Made by a program: the position numbers and the translations under genes. A DNA stretch of 64,000 nt from Micromonospora avicenniae (GTDB lineage: Bacteria > Actinomycetota > Actinomycetes > Mycobacteriales > Micromonosporaceae): assembly GCF_900156065.1 (NCBI RefSeq), contig NZ_FTNF01000022.1, positions 1-64,000 on the forward strand, in the 5' to 3' direction. The notes beneath the pieces were generated by a model that saw only the letters and a program-made list of their open reading frames with translations, was not told where the DNA came from and searched no databases. Shown here piece after piece: positions 52,349 through 59,808 of this stretch. Each line of letters begins with the position of its first letter. The stretch's first letter is position 1.

Positions 52349-53254
52349 TCAGCGCAGCCAGGGGATGTTCCGGTCGAGGAGACCGCGCTCCTTCAGCTCC
52401 TTGCGCAGCGGGATCTCGTCGTCGACGTATCCGTCCCAGTTGATGCCCCAGTAGTTCGCGGTGTGGCCACCCTCGCCGCAGAGCTGGCGCTGCACCGGGG
52501 TGCGGTTGGCCCACCACTCGCCGTCCTGGTCGATGTGCAGTTCGTCCAGCGGGCGGATCCACCGGTAGGTGTAGCCCACGAAGAGCATCTTGCGGGTGAT
52601 GTTCGACAGGTTCGTCGACCGGGAGTGCCACTGGCGGCGGTCGAAGATGAACGCGTCGCCCGGGTTGGCGGTGATCTCCACCGTGCCCTCCGGGTCGGGG
52701 TTGTGCACCGTCACGTCGTCCGGGCGGGGCAGCGAGTTCCACAGGTGGCTGCCCGGGATGACCTTCGTGGCGCCGCGCCCGGTCTCCGAGAGGTCGGAGA
52801 GCACGTAGGCGACCTTCAGCGAGAACATCGGCCGGGGCAGGTTCGGGTCCATGGTCTCCGGGTCGGAGTTCTGCCGGTACCCGTCCTGGTGCCAGCCCCA
52901 GTACGGCTTCTCCGGCTCCAACGCCGGTGGGGTCACGTCCAGGTGGTTGTGGTGCGTGTAGATGTTCCACCCGGCCAGGCCCCACATGTACGGGAAGGCG
53001 ATCGGGTGGGTGAGCAGGTCGCCGAAGAGCTCGTCGCGCTCGAGGAAGCCGAGAAGGTGCAGGGTGCCGTCCTTCTTGGTGTTGCCCTTGGCCTTCTCCT
53101 CGGCGTAGACGCGGTCGACCGCCTCTTCGAGCGCCGCCCGGTGGTCCTCCGTCAGGACATTGCGCAGCAGGAGAAAGCCCTGCTCGTGGAACTCCTTGCG
53201 ATCTACGTCACTGATCGGTTCGTAACCGGTCCGGCCGCCGTAGTCGAACGCCAC
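52349..53254 (-). CDS. Phytanoyl-CoA dioxygenase (PhyH) family oxygenase
   Basis: The 301-residue product is an Fe(II)/2-oxoglutarate oxygenase. The iron ligands are H122 and D124 (WHQDG) and H210 (RRQWHS), and the 2-oxoglutarate-binding Arg is R221. It should hydroxylate an unknown substrate. The GTG at 53254 is chosen because GGGGAGGGG lies 6 nt upstream and the family N-terminus (FHEQGFLLLRNVL) starts just after; longer readings lack support. It stands alone. A TTGACA box (53404-53409, minus strand) lies about 150 nt upstream, with no good -10 box. Confidence 0.88.
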   Translation of the reverse strand: MAFDYGGRTGYEPISDVDRKEFHEQGFLLLRNVLTEDHRAALEEAVDRVYAEEKAKGNTKKDGTLHLLGFLERDELFGDLLTHPIAFPYMWGLAGWNIYTHHNHLDVTPPALEPEKPYWGWHQDGYRQNSDPETMDPNLPRPMFSLKVAYVLSDLSETGRGATKVIPGSHLWNSLPRPDDVTVHNPDPEGTVEITANPGDAFIFDRRQWHSRSTNLSNITRKMLFVGYTYRWIRPLDELHIDQDGEWWANRTPVQRQLCGEGGHTANYWGINWDGYVDDEIPLRKELKERGLLDRNIPWLR

Positions 53255-53471
53255 GTCGTACCCCTCCCCATGAGGCGAAAAGATTTCCTGGCACAGGGCG
53301 CCGATCGTAACGCGGTCGACCGTGAACCGGGAGGGCAGAAGGCCGGGAATGGCCGGGGATGGACCAGGGGCAGCGAGCTGGATACCAAGCGTCACGACCG
53401 CGATGTCAAAAGTGATGGTTCGAGCGGTTAGCCGGTTCTTGCGGTGACCGACGGTAGAGGAATTGGGTCGA

Positions 53472-54335
53472 TCAGCTGTCGGCGAAGACCTCGGCCACCA
53501 CCCGGGCGCCGGCCGGTGGGCCTCCGGGCACCTCAACCCACTTGCCGTCGCGGGCCGTCCACTCCAGGTCCCCGAAACGGACCCGCTTCACCCCGTGGTC
53601 CTGGGCGTGCGAGACGAGCCAGTGCGCGTACCGCCAGCCGTCGCGTTGGTCGGTCGTCGCCAGGCTGAGCCCGGTCAACTCCGCCGGCGCGGCGCTGCCG
53701 ATCACGCCCCAGTCCAGCTCCAGGTTGCGGGTCAGCGCGGCCGCCGCGGCGGCGCCACGCATCACCGGCGTCCGCCCGACCGAGCAGGCCACGGCCCGCG
53801 TCGCATCGCCGAGCAGGGCCCGGGTCAACACGGCCGACTCGTCGGCCCACTTCTGGTACGCCTCAGGGAAGGCGGAGCGTTGCACGCGCTGAGCGGCGTC
53901 GGTGACCCGCATCCGCTCCCAGCCGCGGACCTTCTTCAGCGCCGCATAGAACCGTTTGGCCGCGTACCGCGGGTCACTGAGCTGTGCGGGGTCGCCCCAA
54001 CCCTGGCTGGGGCGCTGCTGGAACAGGCCGATCGAGTCCCGGTCGCCATTCGGGAGGTTGCGCAGGCCGGACTCCTGGTAAGCGGTCGCCAGCGCCACCA
54101 CCACGCCCCGCTCCGGCATGCCCTGTTGCGCGCCGATCGCCGCGATGGTCGCCGCGTTGGCCATCTGGTCGGCGTCGAGCACCACCCGGCCATCGGCCTG
54201 CACGGTGCAGGATCGGCTGGCCAGGGGAAGGCGCAACTCGCTCCCGAGCTGTCGGACGAGCACCACGACAACCACCACGGCGAGCACGACGAGGACCACG
54301 CCACCCGCCACCACGGTCCGAGTTCGCACCCACAC
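53472..54335 (-). CDS. Membrane-anchored protein with a lysozyme-like domain
   Basis: The 287-residue product has one N-terminal membrane segment (about 10-28). An outside domain follows with TIAAIGAQQGMPERGVVVALATAYQESG and DRDSIGLFQQRPSQGWG, which resemble lytic transglycosylase/lysozyme-fold helices. The catalytic Glu may be E88 or nearby in the YQESG motif. The last 100 residues are of unknown type. It could cut peptidoglycan during growth. A GTG at 54335 and a second GTG at 54329 are both possible starts; TACGCT (54362-54357, minus strand) could be the -10 box. No operon partner. Confidence 0.7.
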   Translation of the reverse strand: MWVRTRTVVAGGVVLVVLAVVVVVVLVRQLGSELRLPLASRSCTVQADGRVVLDADQMANAATIAAIGAQQGMPERGVVVALATAYQESGLRNLPNGDRDSIGLFQQRPSQGWGDPAQLSDPRYAAKRFYAALKKVRGWERMRVTDAAQRVQRSAFPEAYQKWADESAVLTRALLGDATRAVACSVGRTPVMRGAAAAAALTRNLELDWGVIGSAAPAELTGLSLATTDQRDGWRYAHWLVSHAQDHGVKRVRFGDLEWTARDGKWVEVPGGPPAGARVVAEVFADS

Positions 54336-54393
54336 CCCCTGTTCGGCAGTTCGACAAGCGTACGTCCGCCGTGGGTCCGGCCGGGTCGTCTGA

Positions 54394-54431
54394 CCGGTTC
54401 GGCCCGGCCCGGCCCGGCCCGGCCGAACCGG
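54394..54431. repeat. GGCCC tandem repeat inside an 11-bp inverted repeat
   Basis: CCGGTTCGGCC (54394-54404) and its complement (54421-54431) enclose further GGCCC units. The hairpin lies between two divergent genes. The interval 54336-54755 otherwise holds only the palindromes at 54621-54657 and no gene. Confidence 0.6.
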
Positions 54432-54620
54432 ATTCCCGCCCCGGCTGCGGTCTCACCTGCCCGCATCGCCCTCTCGCCCGGCGTCGTTACGTCGAGGGCA
54501 GGCGATGCCGAGCCGGAGGACGGCGCCCGTTGCGAGATCCACCGCGCTCTGGCAGAGCACGGTACGTGGCCCTGGGCTTGTCTGTCATGAGCGTCACTGC
54601 GGAGAAGCGACGCGGAATTG

Positions 54621-54657
54621 TTTGACCGGTCAAGCTCTTTCCGCTGTTGACATGTCA
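54621..54657. promoter_or_regulatory. Twin palindromic operator candidates upstream of the SDR gene
   Basis: TTGACCGGTCAA (54621-54632) and TTGACATGTCAA (54646-54657) are perfect 12-bp palindromes with the same TTGAC-NN-GTCAA arms. Their centres are 25 bp apart, about 100 nt before the SDR start. They look like two binding sites for one dimeric regulator (TetR or GntR type). No regulator gene is adjacent. Confidence 0.6.
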
Positions 54658-54755
54658 ATAACCGGAGCGGCCCGCTCAGGAGGCGAGCCCCCGGAGGCGG
54701 CCCGAGCGGCTCGTACCCGAGTCGTCCGGACAGCTCACGACCAAGGAGGAGTTCC

Positions 54756-55520
54756 ATGGGAACGCTGGATGGGAAGGTAGTGCTCATCACCGGTACCGGT
54801 GGAGGTCTGGGGCGCGTGGCCGCGCTGGCCTTCGCGCGGGAGGGCGCCCGGGTCGTCGGAGCCGACGTCAAGGTCGACGCCAACGACGAGACCGTCGAAC
54901 TCGTCCGGCGGGCCGGCGGAGAGATGACGGGCGTCGCACCCGTCGACCTCACCGACCCGGAACAGGTGCGCCGGCTCGTCGAGGACGCCGTGGCCGCCTA
55001 TGGCGGACTCGACGTGGTCTACAACAACGCGGCCTCGCTCCGCTTCGGGCCGATGCCCGAGTTCTCGGTGGAGGACTGGCGGGCGACGATCGCCGGCGAG
55101 CTCGACATTCCCTTCTACGTGTCGAAGTTCGCCTGGCCGCACCTGGTCCGGCGCGGCGGCGGCGTGATCATCAACGCCGCGTCCATGGCCGGCATGATCG
55201 GTGGTCAGGTGCCGCCCATGGTCGGGCACGCGGCGGCGAACGCCGGCATCATCGGCATGACGCGGCAGCTCGCCCTGGAAGGCGCGCCGAGCGGGATCCG
55301 CGTGGTGGCGATCAGCCCGGGGCCGATCCTGACCCCGGCGAGCGAGCGCGACCTCGGCGATGACCGGGCCGCGCGGGACGCGATCACGGCGAAGACCCTG
55401 CTCAAGCGGTTCGCGCGGCCCGAGGAGGTCGCCGAGCTGGTGGTTTTCCTCGCGTCCGACCGCGCGAGCTACATCACCGGCGCGAACTACCCGGTCGACG
55501 GCGGCGCGACCGCGTGGTGA
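54756..55520 (+). CDS. SDR-family protein lacking the usual catalytic Tyr/Lys
   Basis: The 254-residue product has the classical short-chain dehydrogenase fold: cofactor motif TGTGGGLG (12-19), an acidic residue (D32 region, GADVK) that favours NAD, NNAA, and a C-terminal NYPVDGGATA. In the active site the normal Tyr-x3-Lys is replaced by His158-x3-Asn162 (GHAAANAG), and the candidate Ser is S143. It may have a different mechanism or have lost activity. The ATG follows AAGGAGGAG. It is monocistronic, and twin palindromes lie upstream, so it is probably regulated. Confidence 0.85.
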   Translation: MGTLDGKVVLITGTGGGLGRVAALAFAREGARVVGADVKVDANDETVELVRRAGGEMTGVAPVDLTDPEQVRRLVEDAVAAYGGLDVVYNNAASLRFGPMPEFSVEDWRATIAGELDIPFYVSKFAWPHLVRRGGGVIINAASMAGMIGGQVPPMVGHAAANAGIIGMTRQLALEGAPSGIRVVAISPGPILTPASERDLGDDRAARDAITAKTLLKRFARPEEVAELVVFLASDRASYITGANYPVDGGATAW

Positions 55521-55659
55521 GCCGGGCGACGGCCGGGACACCGCCCCGCCAGGCGGTGTCCCGGCCGCCGTCGCCATCGCCCGCCGATCGGGGCGAGAAT
55601 CGACGCGGCCTGTTCGGCGTCGCCGCCACCGTCGCCGCAGACCCACCGGGTGCCAGGGG

Positions 55660-56445
55660 TCAACTCGCCGCCGGCACCCACCGTGCCGGCCGCTTCTCCC
55701 GGAAGGCCGCCACGCCCTCCCGCCCCTCGTCGGAGAGGAAATAGCCGGTCGACAGCGCGGCCAGGTCGGCGATTTCGGCCCGCAGGTCGGCGGCCGCGGG
55801 GCGGCGCAGCAGCTGCTTCGCCCCGGCCAGGGCTCCCGGCGCGCCGCGCACCAGCGAGGCGCAGTACCGCTGTACCGCGGCGTCCAGCCCGTCGGCCGGC
55901 ACCGCGGCGGTCACCAGCCCGATCTCGGCGGCCCGCCGACCGTCGAAGGTGTCCCCGGTCAGGTAGAGCTCGGCTGCCGCCCGCGGGTGCAGCCGAGGCA
56001 GCACGGTCGCCGAGATCACCGCGGGGATCACCCCGAGCCGCACCTCGGTGAACGCGAAGGTGGCCTCCTCGGCGCAGACCGCCAGGTCGGCGGCCGCGAT
56101 CAGCCCGAGGCCACCGGCGCGGGCCGGCCCCGCCACGCGGGCGAGCACCGGCTTCGGGCACTCCCAGACCGCCGCCAGCACGTCGCCGAGCATCCCGGCC
56201 GGCACCGTCCCGCTGGCGTACGCGGCGGCGGTCTCCTTGAGGTCGGCGCCCGAGCAGAAGACCGGCCCGGTGTGGTCGAGCACGATGACCCGGACCGCGT
56301 CGTCGGCGACCGCGTCGCCCAGCCCGGCGCGCAGCTGCGTCATCAGCGGGGTGGAGAGCGCGTTGCGGTTGTGCGGGCTGTCCAGGGTGAGGGTGGTCAC
56401 CCCACGGGCCGTGGCGACCCGCACGAGCGCGTCGGGAGAGGTCAT
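55660..56445 (-). CDS. Enoyl-CoA hydratase/isomerase family protein
   Basis: The 261-residue product has the crotonase fold with the oxyanion blocks CSGADLKE and AGGLGLIAAADLAV, and FTEVRLGVIPAVIS. It should act on an acyl-CoA thioester, such as an enoyl-CoA. The ATG at 56445 is preferred over one at 56466 because TAGTGT lies 7 nt upstream, giving a leaderless start. It is divergent from hemW, with start codons only 20 bp apart. Confidence 0.9.
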   Translation of the reverse strand: MTSPDALVRVATARGVTTLTLDSPHNRNALSTPLMTQLRAGLGDAVADDAVRVIVLDHTGPVFCSGADLKETAAAYASGTVPAGMLGDVLAAVWECPKPVLARVAGPARAGGLGLIAAADLAVCAEEATFAFTEVRLGVIPAVISATVLPRLHPRAAAELYLTGDTFDGRRAAEIGLVTAAVPADGLDAAVQRYCASLVRGAPGALAGAKQLLRRPAAADLRAEIADLAALSTGYFLSDEGREGVAAFREKRPARWVPAAS

Positions 56446-56452
56446 GCCGGGC

Positions 56453-56458
56453 ACACTA
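56453..56458 (-). promoter_or_regulatory. -10 box for the crotonase gene, overlapping the hemW box
   Basis: TAGTGT on the minus strand ends 7 nt before the ATG at 56445. On the plus strand CACACT (56452-56457) ends 7 nt before the hemW ATG at 56465. The two boxes overlap almost fully. Confidence 0.45.
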
Positions 56459-56464
56459 GTGGCC

Positions 56465-57688
56465 ATGCCCGGCGTCCTTCCAGATGGCGAACCCGTACCG
56501 GCCGACGGTTCGTTGCCCGCCAGCGCGACCCGCGAGGTCGGCGCACGCGGATTCGGCGTGTACGTCCACGTCCCGTTCTGCGCGAGCCGCTGCGGCTACT
56601 GCGACTTCAACACGTACACCGCCGCCGAACTCGGTGGCGGCGCCACCCGCGAGGGGTACGCCGACACCGTCCTGGCCGAGCTCCGGCTCGCCGCCCGGGT
56701 GCTCGGCGACAGTCCGCCCCGGCGGGTCGACACCGTCTTCGTGGGCGGGGGCACGCCCACCCTGCTGCCCGCCGACGACCTGGCCCGGATCCTGGACGCC
56801 GTCGACCGCACCTGGGGGCTCGCCGCCGACGCCGAGGTGACCACCGAGGCCAACCCCGAGTCGGTCACGCCCGAGTCGCTCAAGGCGCTGCGAGCGGCCG
56901 GCTACACCCGGATCTCGCTGGGCATGCAGTCCGCCTCGCCCGGGGTGCTGGCGATCCTCGACCGCAAGCACAGCGCGGGCCGGGCCACCGCGGCCGCCGC
57001 CGAGGCGCGGGACGCCGGGTTCGATCACGTGAACCTCGACCTGATCTACGGCACGCCGGGGGAGCGGGCCGAGGACTTCGCCCGCTCGCTGGACGAGGTG
57101 GTCGCCGCCGGTGCCGACCACGTCAGCGCGTACGCCCTGATCGTGGAGGACGGGACCCGGCTCGCCGCCCGGATGCGCCGCGGCGAGCTGCCGTACCCCG
57201 ACGACGACGTGGCCGCCGACCGCTACCTGGCCGCCGAGGAGGCGCTCGGCGCGGCCGGGTTCTCCTGGTACGAGGTCTCCAACTGGGCCCGTACGCCCGC
57301 CGCCCGCTGCCGCCACAACCTGCTCTACTGGTCCGGCGGGGACTGGTGGGGGCTCGGGCCGGGCGCGCACAGTCACGTGGGCGGGGTGCGCTGGTGGAAC
57401 GTCAAGCACCCGTCGGCGTACGCCCAGCGCCTGGCGGAGGGTCGGTCGCCCGGCCTGGCCCGGGAGCTGCTCACCGTCGACGAGGCGCACATGGAGGACG
57501 TGATGCTACGGCTGCGCCTCGCCACCGGGCTCCCGCTCGACGTGCTGGACGACACGGGGCGCGCCGGCGCCGAGCGGGCGCACGCCGCCGGCCTGCTGGC
57601 CCCGGACGAGTACGCGGCCGGCCGCGCGGTGCTCACCCTGCGCGGTCGGCTACTCGCCGACGCCGTCGTACGGGACCTGCTGGCCTAG
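56465..57688 (+). CDS. hemW: HemW-like radical SAM heme chaperone
   Basis: HemW is a radical SAM protein related to HemN; it binds and hands over heme and is often mislabelled as coproporphyrinogen oxidase. The 407-residue product has the cluster motif CASRCGYC (C39, C43, C46) after YVHVPF, GGGTPTLL, and a HemN C-terminal domain. It lacks the extra N-terminal extension of true HemN. The order lepA ... hemW ... hrcA is conserved in actinobacteria. The ATG lies 7 nt after a CACACT box, which suggests a leaderless start. Confidence 0.93.
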   Translation: MPGVLPDGEPVPADGSLPASATREVGARGFGVYVHVPFCASRCGYCDFNTYTAAELGGGATREGYADTVLAELRLAARVLGDSPPRRVDTVFVGGGTPTLLPADDLARILDAVDRTWGLAADAEVTTEANPESVTPESLKALRAAGYTRISLGMQSASPGVLAILDRKHSAGRATAAAAEARDAGFDHVNLDLIYGTPGERAEDFARSLDEVVAAGADHVSAYALIVEDGTRLAARMRRGELPYPDDDVAADRYLAAEEALGAAGFSWYEVSNWARTPAARCRHNLLYWSGGDWWGLGPGAHSHVGGVRWWNVKHPSAYAQRLAEGRSPGLARELLTVDEAHMEDVMLRLRLATGLPLDVLDDTGRAGAERAHAAGLLAPDEYAAGRAVLTLRGRLLADAVVRDLLA

Positions 57689-57833
57689 CCGGGCCGCACC
57701 CGTACCACCGCCGGGCCGCACTGCGGCCGGGTCGGACGTGGAGCCGGCGGTGCCCGAACCGGAACGGGCCGTGGCGCGTTCGCCGGTGCGCCGTCGGTGC
57801 CCCGGGCCGACCGGGGGAGCGGCCGGCCAGGGG

Positions 57834-58466
57834 TCACTTGATGAAGGTCGCGGACATCGGATAGCGGTAGGTGTTGCCCTCGTTGGCCTTCATGCCGGCG
57901 ATCACGCCGAACGCGATCTGGATCACCACGACGGCCACGCTGGGCAGGAAGAGCAGGCACCAGCTGATGAACAGCAGCACGAAGGCGATGCCGGACCAGA
58001 GGAGCTGGAAGTTGAGCGCCGCGAGCGCGTGCGCCCGCACGGCCGGGGACTGCTGCCCGCGCACCAGGTAGGCGATCAGCGGGGCGACGAAGCCGAGCGG
58101 CCCGAAGCTGATCAGCGCGCCGGCCGCCCCGCCGAAGTGGGCGACCAGCGCCCATGTCTTGTCCTCGTTGCTGGCATAGCCCGTCGGCGGGCCGTAGCTG
58201 CCTCCGGTCGGATAGCCGGCCCCCGGCGGTGGGTAGCCGCCTGGCGGGACGCCGCCGGGCGGAGGCGGGTAGCCGCCCGACGGGGGTTGACCACCACCGG
58301 GCGGGGGATAGCCACCGGGCGGGGGATAGCCACCCGGTCCGGGTGCCCCGGACAGTGGTGCGGTGGGCTCGTTCTCGGCGGACGGGCCGGGAGTTACCGG
58401 CGGCGGGGTCGGGTCCGGGCGGTCGCCCGGGTCGCCCGCGCCGGGAGGGCGAGGTGGTTCAGTCAT
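57834..58466 (-). CDS. DUF4870 membrane protein with a Pro/Gly/Tyr-rich N-terminus
   Basis: The 210-residue product has a low-complexity N-terminal half of GGYPPP repeats (two 18-bp units lie at 58294-58329). A DUF4870 membrane domain with three hydrophobic segments follows (WALVAHFGGAAGALI, HALAALNFQLLWSG, an IAFGVIAGMKANEG end). Function unknown. The ATG at 58466 has TACCGT 7 nt upstream, so it is probably leaderless. Confidence 0.85.
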   Translation of the reverse strand: MTEPPRPPGAGDPGDRPDPTPPPVTPGPSAENEPTAPLSGAPGPGGYPPPGGYPPPGGGQPPSGGYPPPPGGVPPGGYPPPGAGYPTGGSYGPPTGYASNEDKTWALVAHFGGAAGALISFGPLGFVAPLIAYLVRGQQSPAVRAHALAALNFQLLWSGIAFVLLFISWCLLFLPSVAVVVIQIAFGVIAGMKANEGNTYRYPMSATFIK

Positions 58467-58473
58467 GAACGTC

Positions 58474-58479
58474 ACGGTA
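58474..58479 (-). promoter_or_regulatory. -10 box for the leaderless DUF4870 gene
   Basis: TACCGT on the minus strand ends 7 nt before the ATG at 58466. Confidence 0.5.
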
Positions 58480-58633
58480 GGGGTCGCCGACAAGGACGCG
58501 CCAGAGCGGCGCGGACGGGCGCACCCGGTCGATCTGTCGAGCGCCACCGGGCGGCTGGACGGCCCTGACGCGGACGGGACCCGCACCCGTGGTCCGTCCT
58601 TGATCATCGCGTTGGCGGGCCTGCCGACGTAGA

Positions 58634-58660
58634 CTGGCACTCGCTACAGTCGAGTGCCAG
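58634..58660 (+). promoter_or_regulatory. CIRCE operator of hrcA-dnaJ
   Basis: CTGGCACTC-N9-GAGTGCCAG is a perfect 9-9-9 inverted repeat and matches the CIRCE element (TTAGCACTC-N9-GAGTGCTAA) bound by HrcA. It lies 57 nt before hrcA and implies autoregulation of the heat-shock operon. Confidence 0.9.
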
Positions 58661-58716
58661 GAACGCCGCGCGTGACGCAGAACGCCGGCGGCCGATGCGC
58701 GTAGGAGGTGGGGAGG

Positions 58717-59739
58717 ATGGGTCTCGACGACCGCAAGCTCGCCGTGCTCCGCGCGATTGTCGAGGACTACGTCGCCACGCAGGAGCCGGTCGGTAGCCGC
58801 GCGCTGGTCGAGCGACACCAGCTCGGAGTCTCCCCGGCGACGGTTCGCAACGACATGGCGGTGCTCGAGGAGGAGGGGTACATCCGGCAGCCACACACCA
58901 GCGCCGGCCGGGTGCCCACCGACCGAGGCTACCGGCTCTTCGTGGACCGGCTGTCCCGGGTCAAGCCGCTCAGCCCGGCCGAGCGCCGGGCCATCGAGCG
59001 TTTCCTGCTCGGCGCCGTCGATCTGGACGACGTGGTGCACCGCACAGTCCGGCTGCTGGCCCAGCTGACCCGGCAGGTCGCAGTCGTGCAGTACCCGAGC
59101 CTCGCCCGCTCCTCCGTCCGGCACCTGGAGCTGGTGCCGATCTCCACCACCCGGCTGATGCTGGTCATGATCGCGGACACCGGGCGGGTCGAGCAGCGGC
59201 TCGTGGAGATGCCGGGGCCGATCCCGGCCGACGACGTCACCGACCTGCGCCGGCTGGTCAACGAGAAGCTGGTCGACACCCGGCTGTCGGAGACACCCCC
59301 GCTGGTGCAGGCGCTGGTCGACGAGGTCAGCCCCGACCTGCGCCCGGCCATGGCCACCCTCTCCAGCGTGCTGCTGGAGACGCTGGTCGAGCGGCACGAG
59401 GAGCGCATCGCGCTGGCCGGCACGGCCAACCTGACCCGCGGCGGGCTGCTCGACTTCCAGGGATCGCTACGCCCGATCCTCGAGGCTCTCGAGGAGGAGG
59501 TCGTCCTGCTGAAGCTGATCGGCGAGGTCGAGGAGAGCTCGATGCGGGTTCGCATCGGGGACGAGAACGAGATCGACAATCTCCGCGCCGCCTCGGTGGT
59601 GAGCACCGGCTACGGCCCGGGTTCGACGATCGTGGGTGGCCTCGGCGTGCTCGGGCCGACCCGGATGGACTACCCAGGCACCATCGCCACGGTTCGGGCC
59701 GTGGCACGCTACGTGGGCGATCTGCTGGCCCAGAACTAG
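58717..59739 (+). CDS. hrcA: Heat-inducible transcription repressor HrcA
   Basis: HrcA binds CIRCE and represses chaperone genes until heat or misfolding inactivates it. The 340-residue product has the N-terminal winged helix (LAVLRAIVEDYVATQEPVGSR, GVSPATVRNDMAVLEEEGYI) and the GAF-like and C-terminal dimer domains typical of the family. The ATG at 58717 has AGGAGG 8 nt upstream. A CIRCE element precedes it. dnaJ follows after 69 nt. Confidence 0.96.
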   Translation: MGLDDRKLAVLRAIVEDYVATQEPVGSRALVERHQLGVSPATVRNDMAVLEEEGYIRQPHTSAGRVPTDRGYRLFVDRLSRVKPLSPAERRAIERFLLGAVDLDDVVHRTVRLLAQLTRQVAVVQYPSLARSSVRHLELVPISTTRLMLVMIADTGRVEQRLVEMPGPIPADDVTDLRRLVNEKLVDTRLSETPPLVQALVDEVSPDLRPAMATLSSVLLETLVERHEERIALAGTANLTRGGLLDFQGSLRPILEALEEEVVLLKLIGEVEESSMRVRIGDENEIDNLRAASVVSTGYGPGSTIVGGLGVLGPTRMDYPGTIATVRAVARYVGDLLAQN

Positions 59740-59808
59740 GCAGTACCGTCCGACCGGATCCGGTCGGCGGCCGGCGCAACGCAAACGAACATGAGGACAC
59801 GGAACGCA

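Noticed and set aside
58294..58329. Short tandem repeats as a CRISPR-like array
   Set aside because: They are in-frame 18-bp units encoding GGYPPP in the DUF4870 protein, with no spacers. No CRISPR array was seen anywhere.
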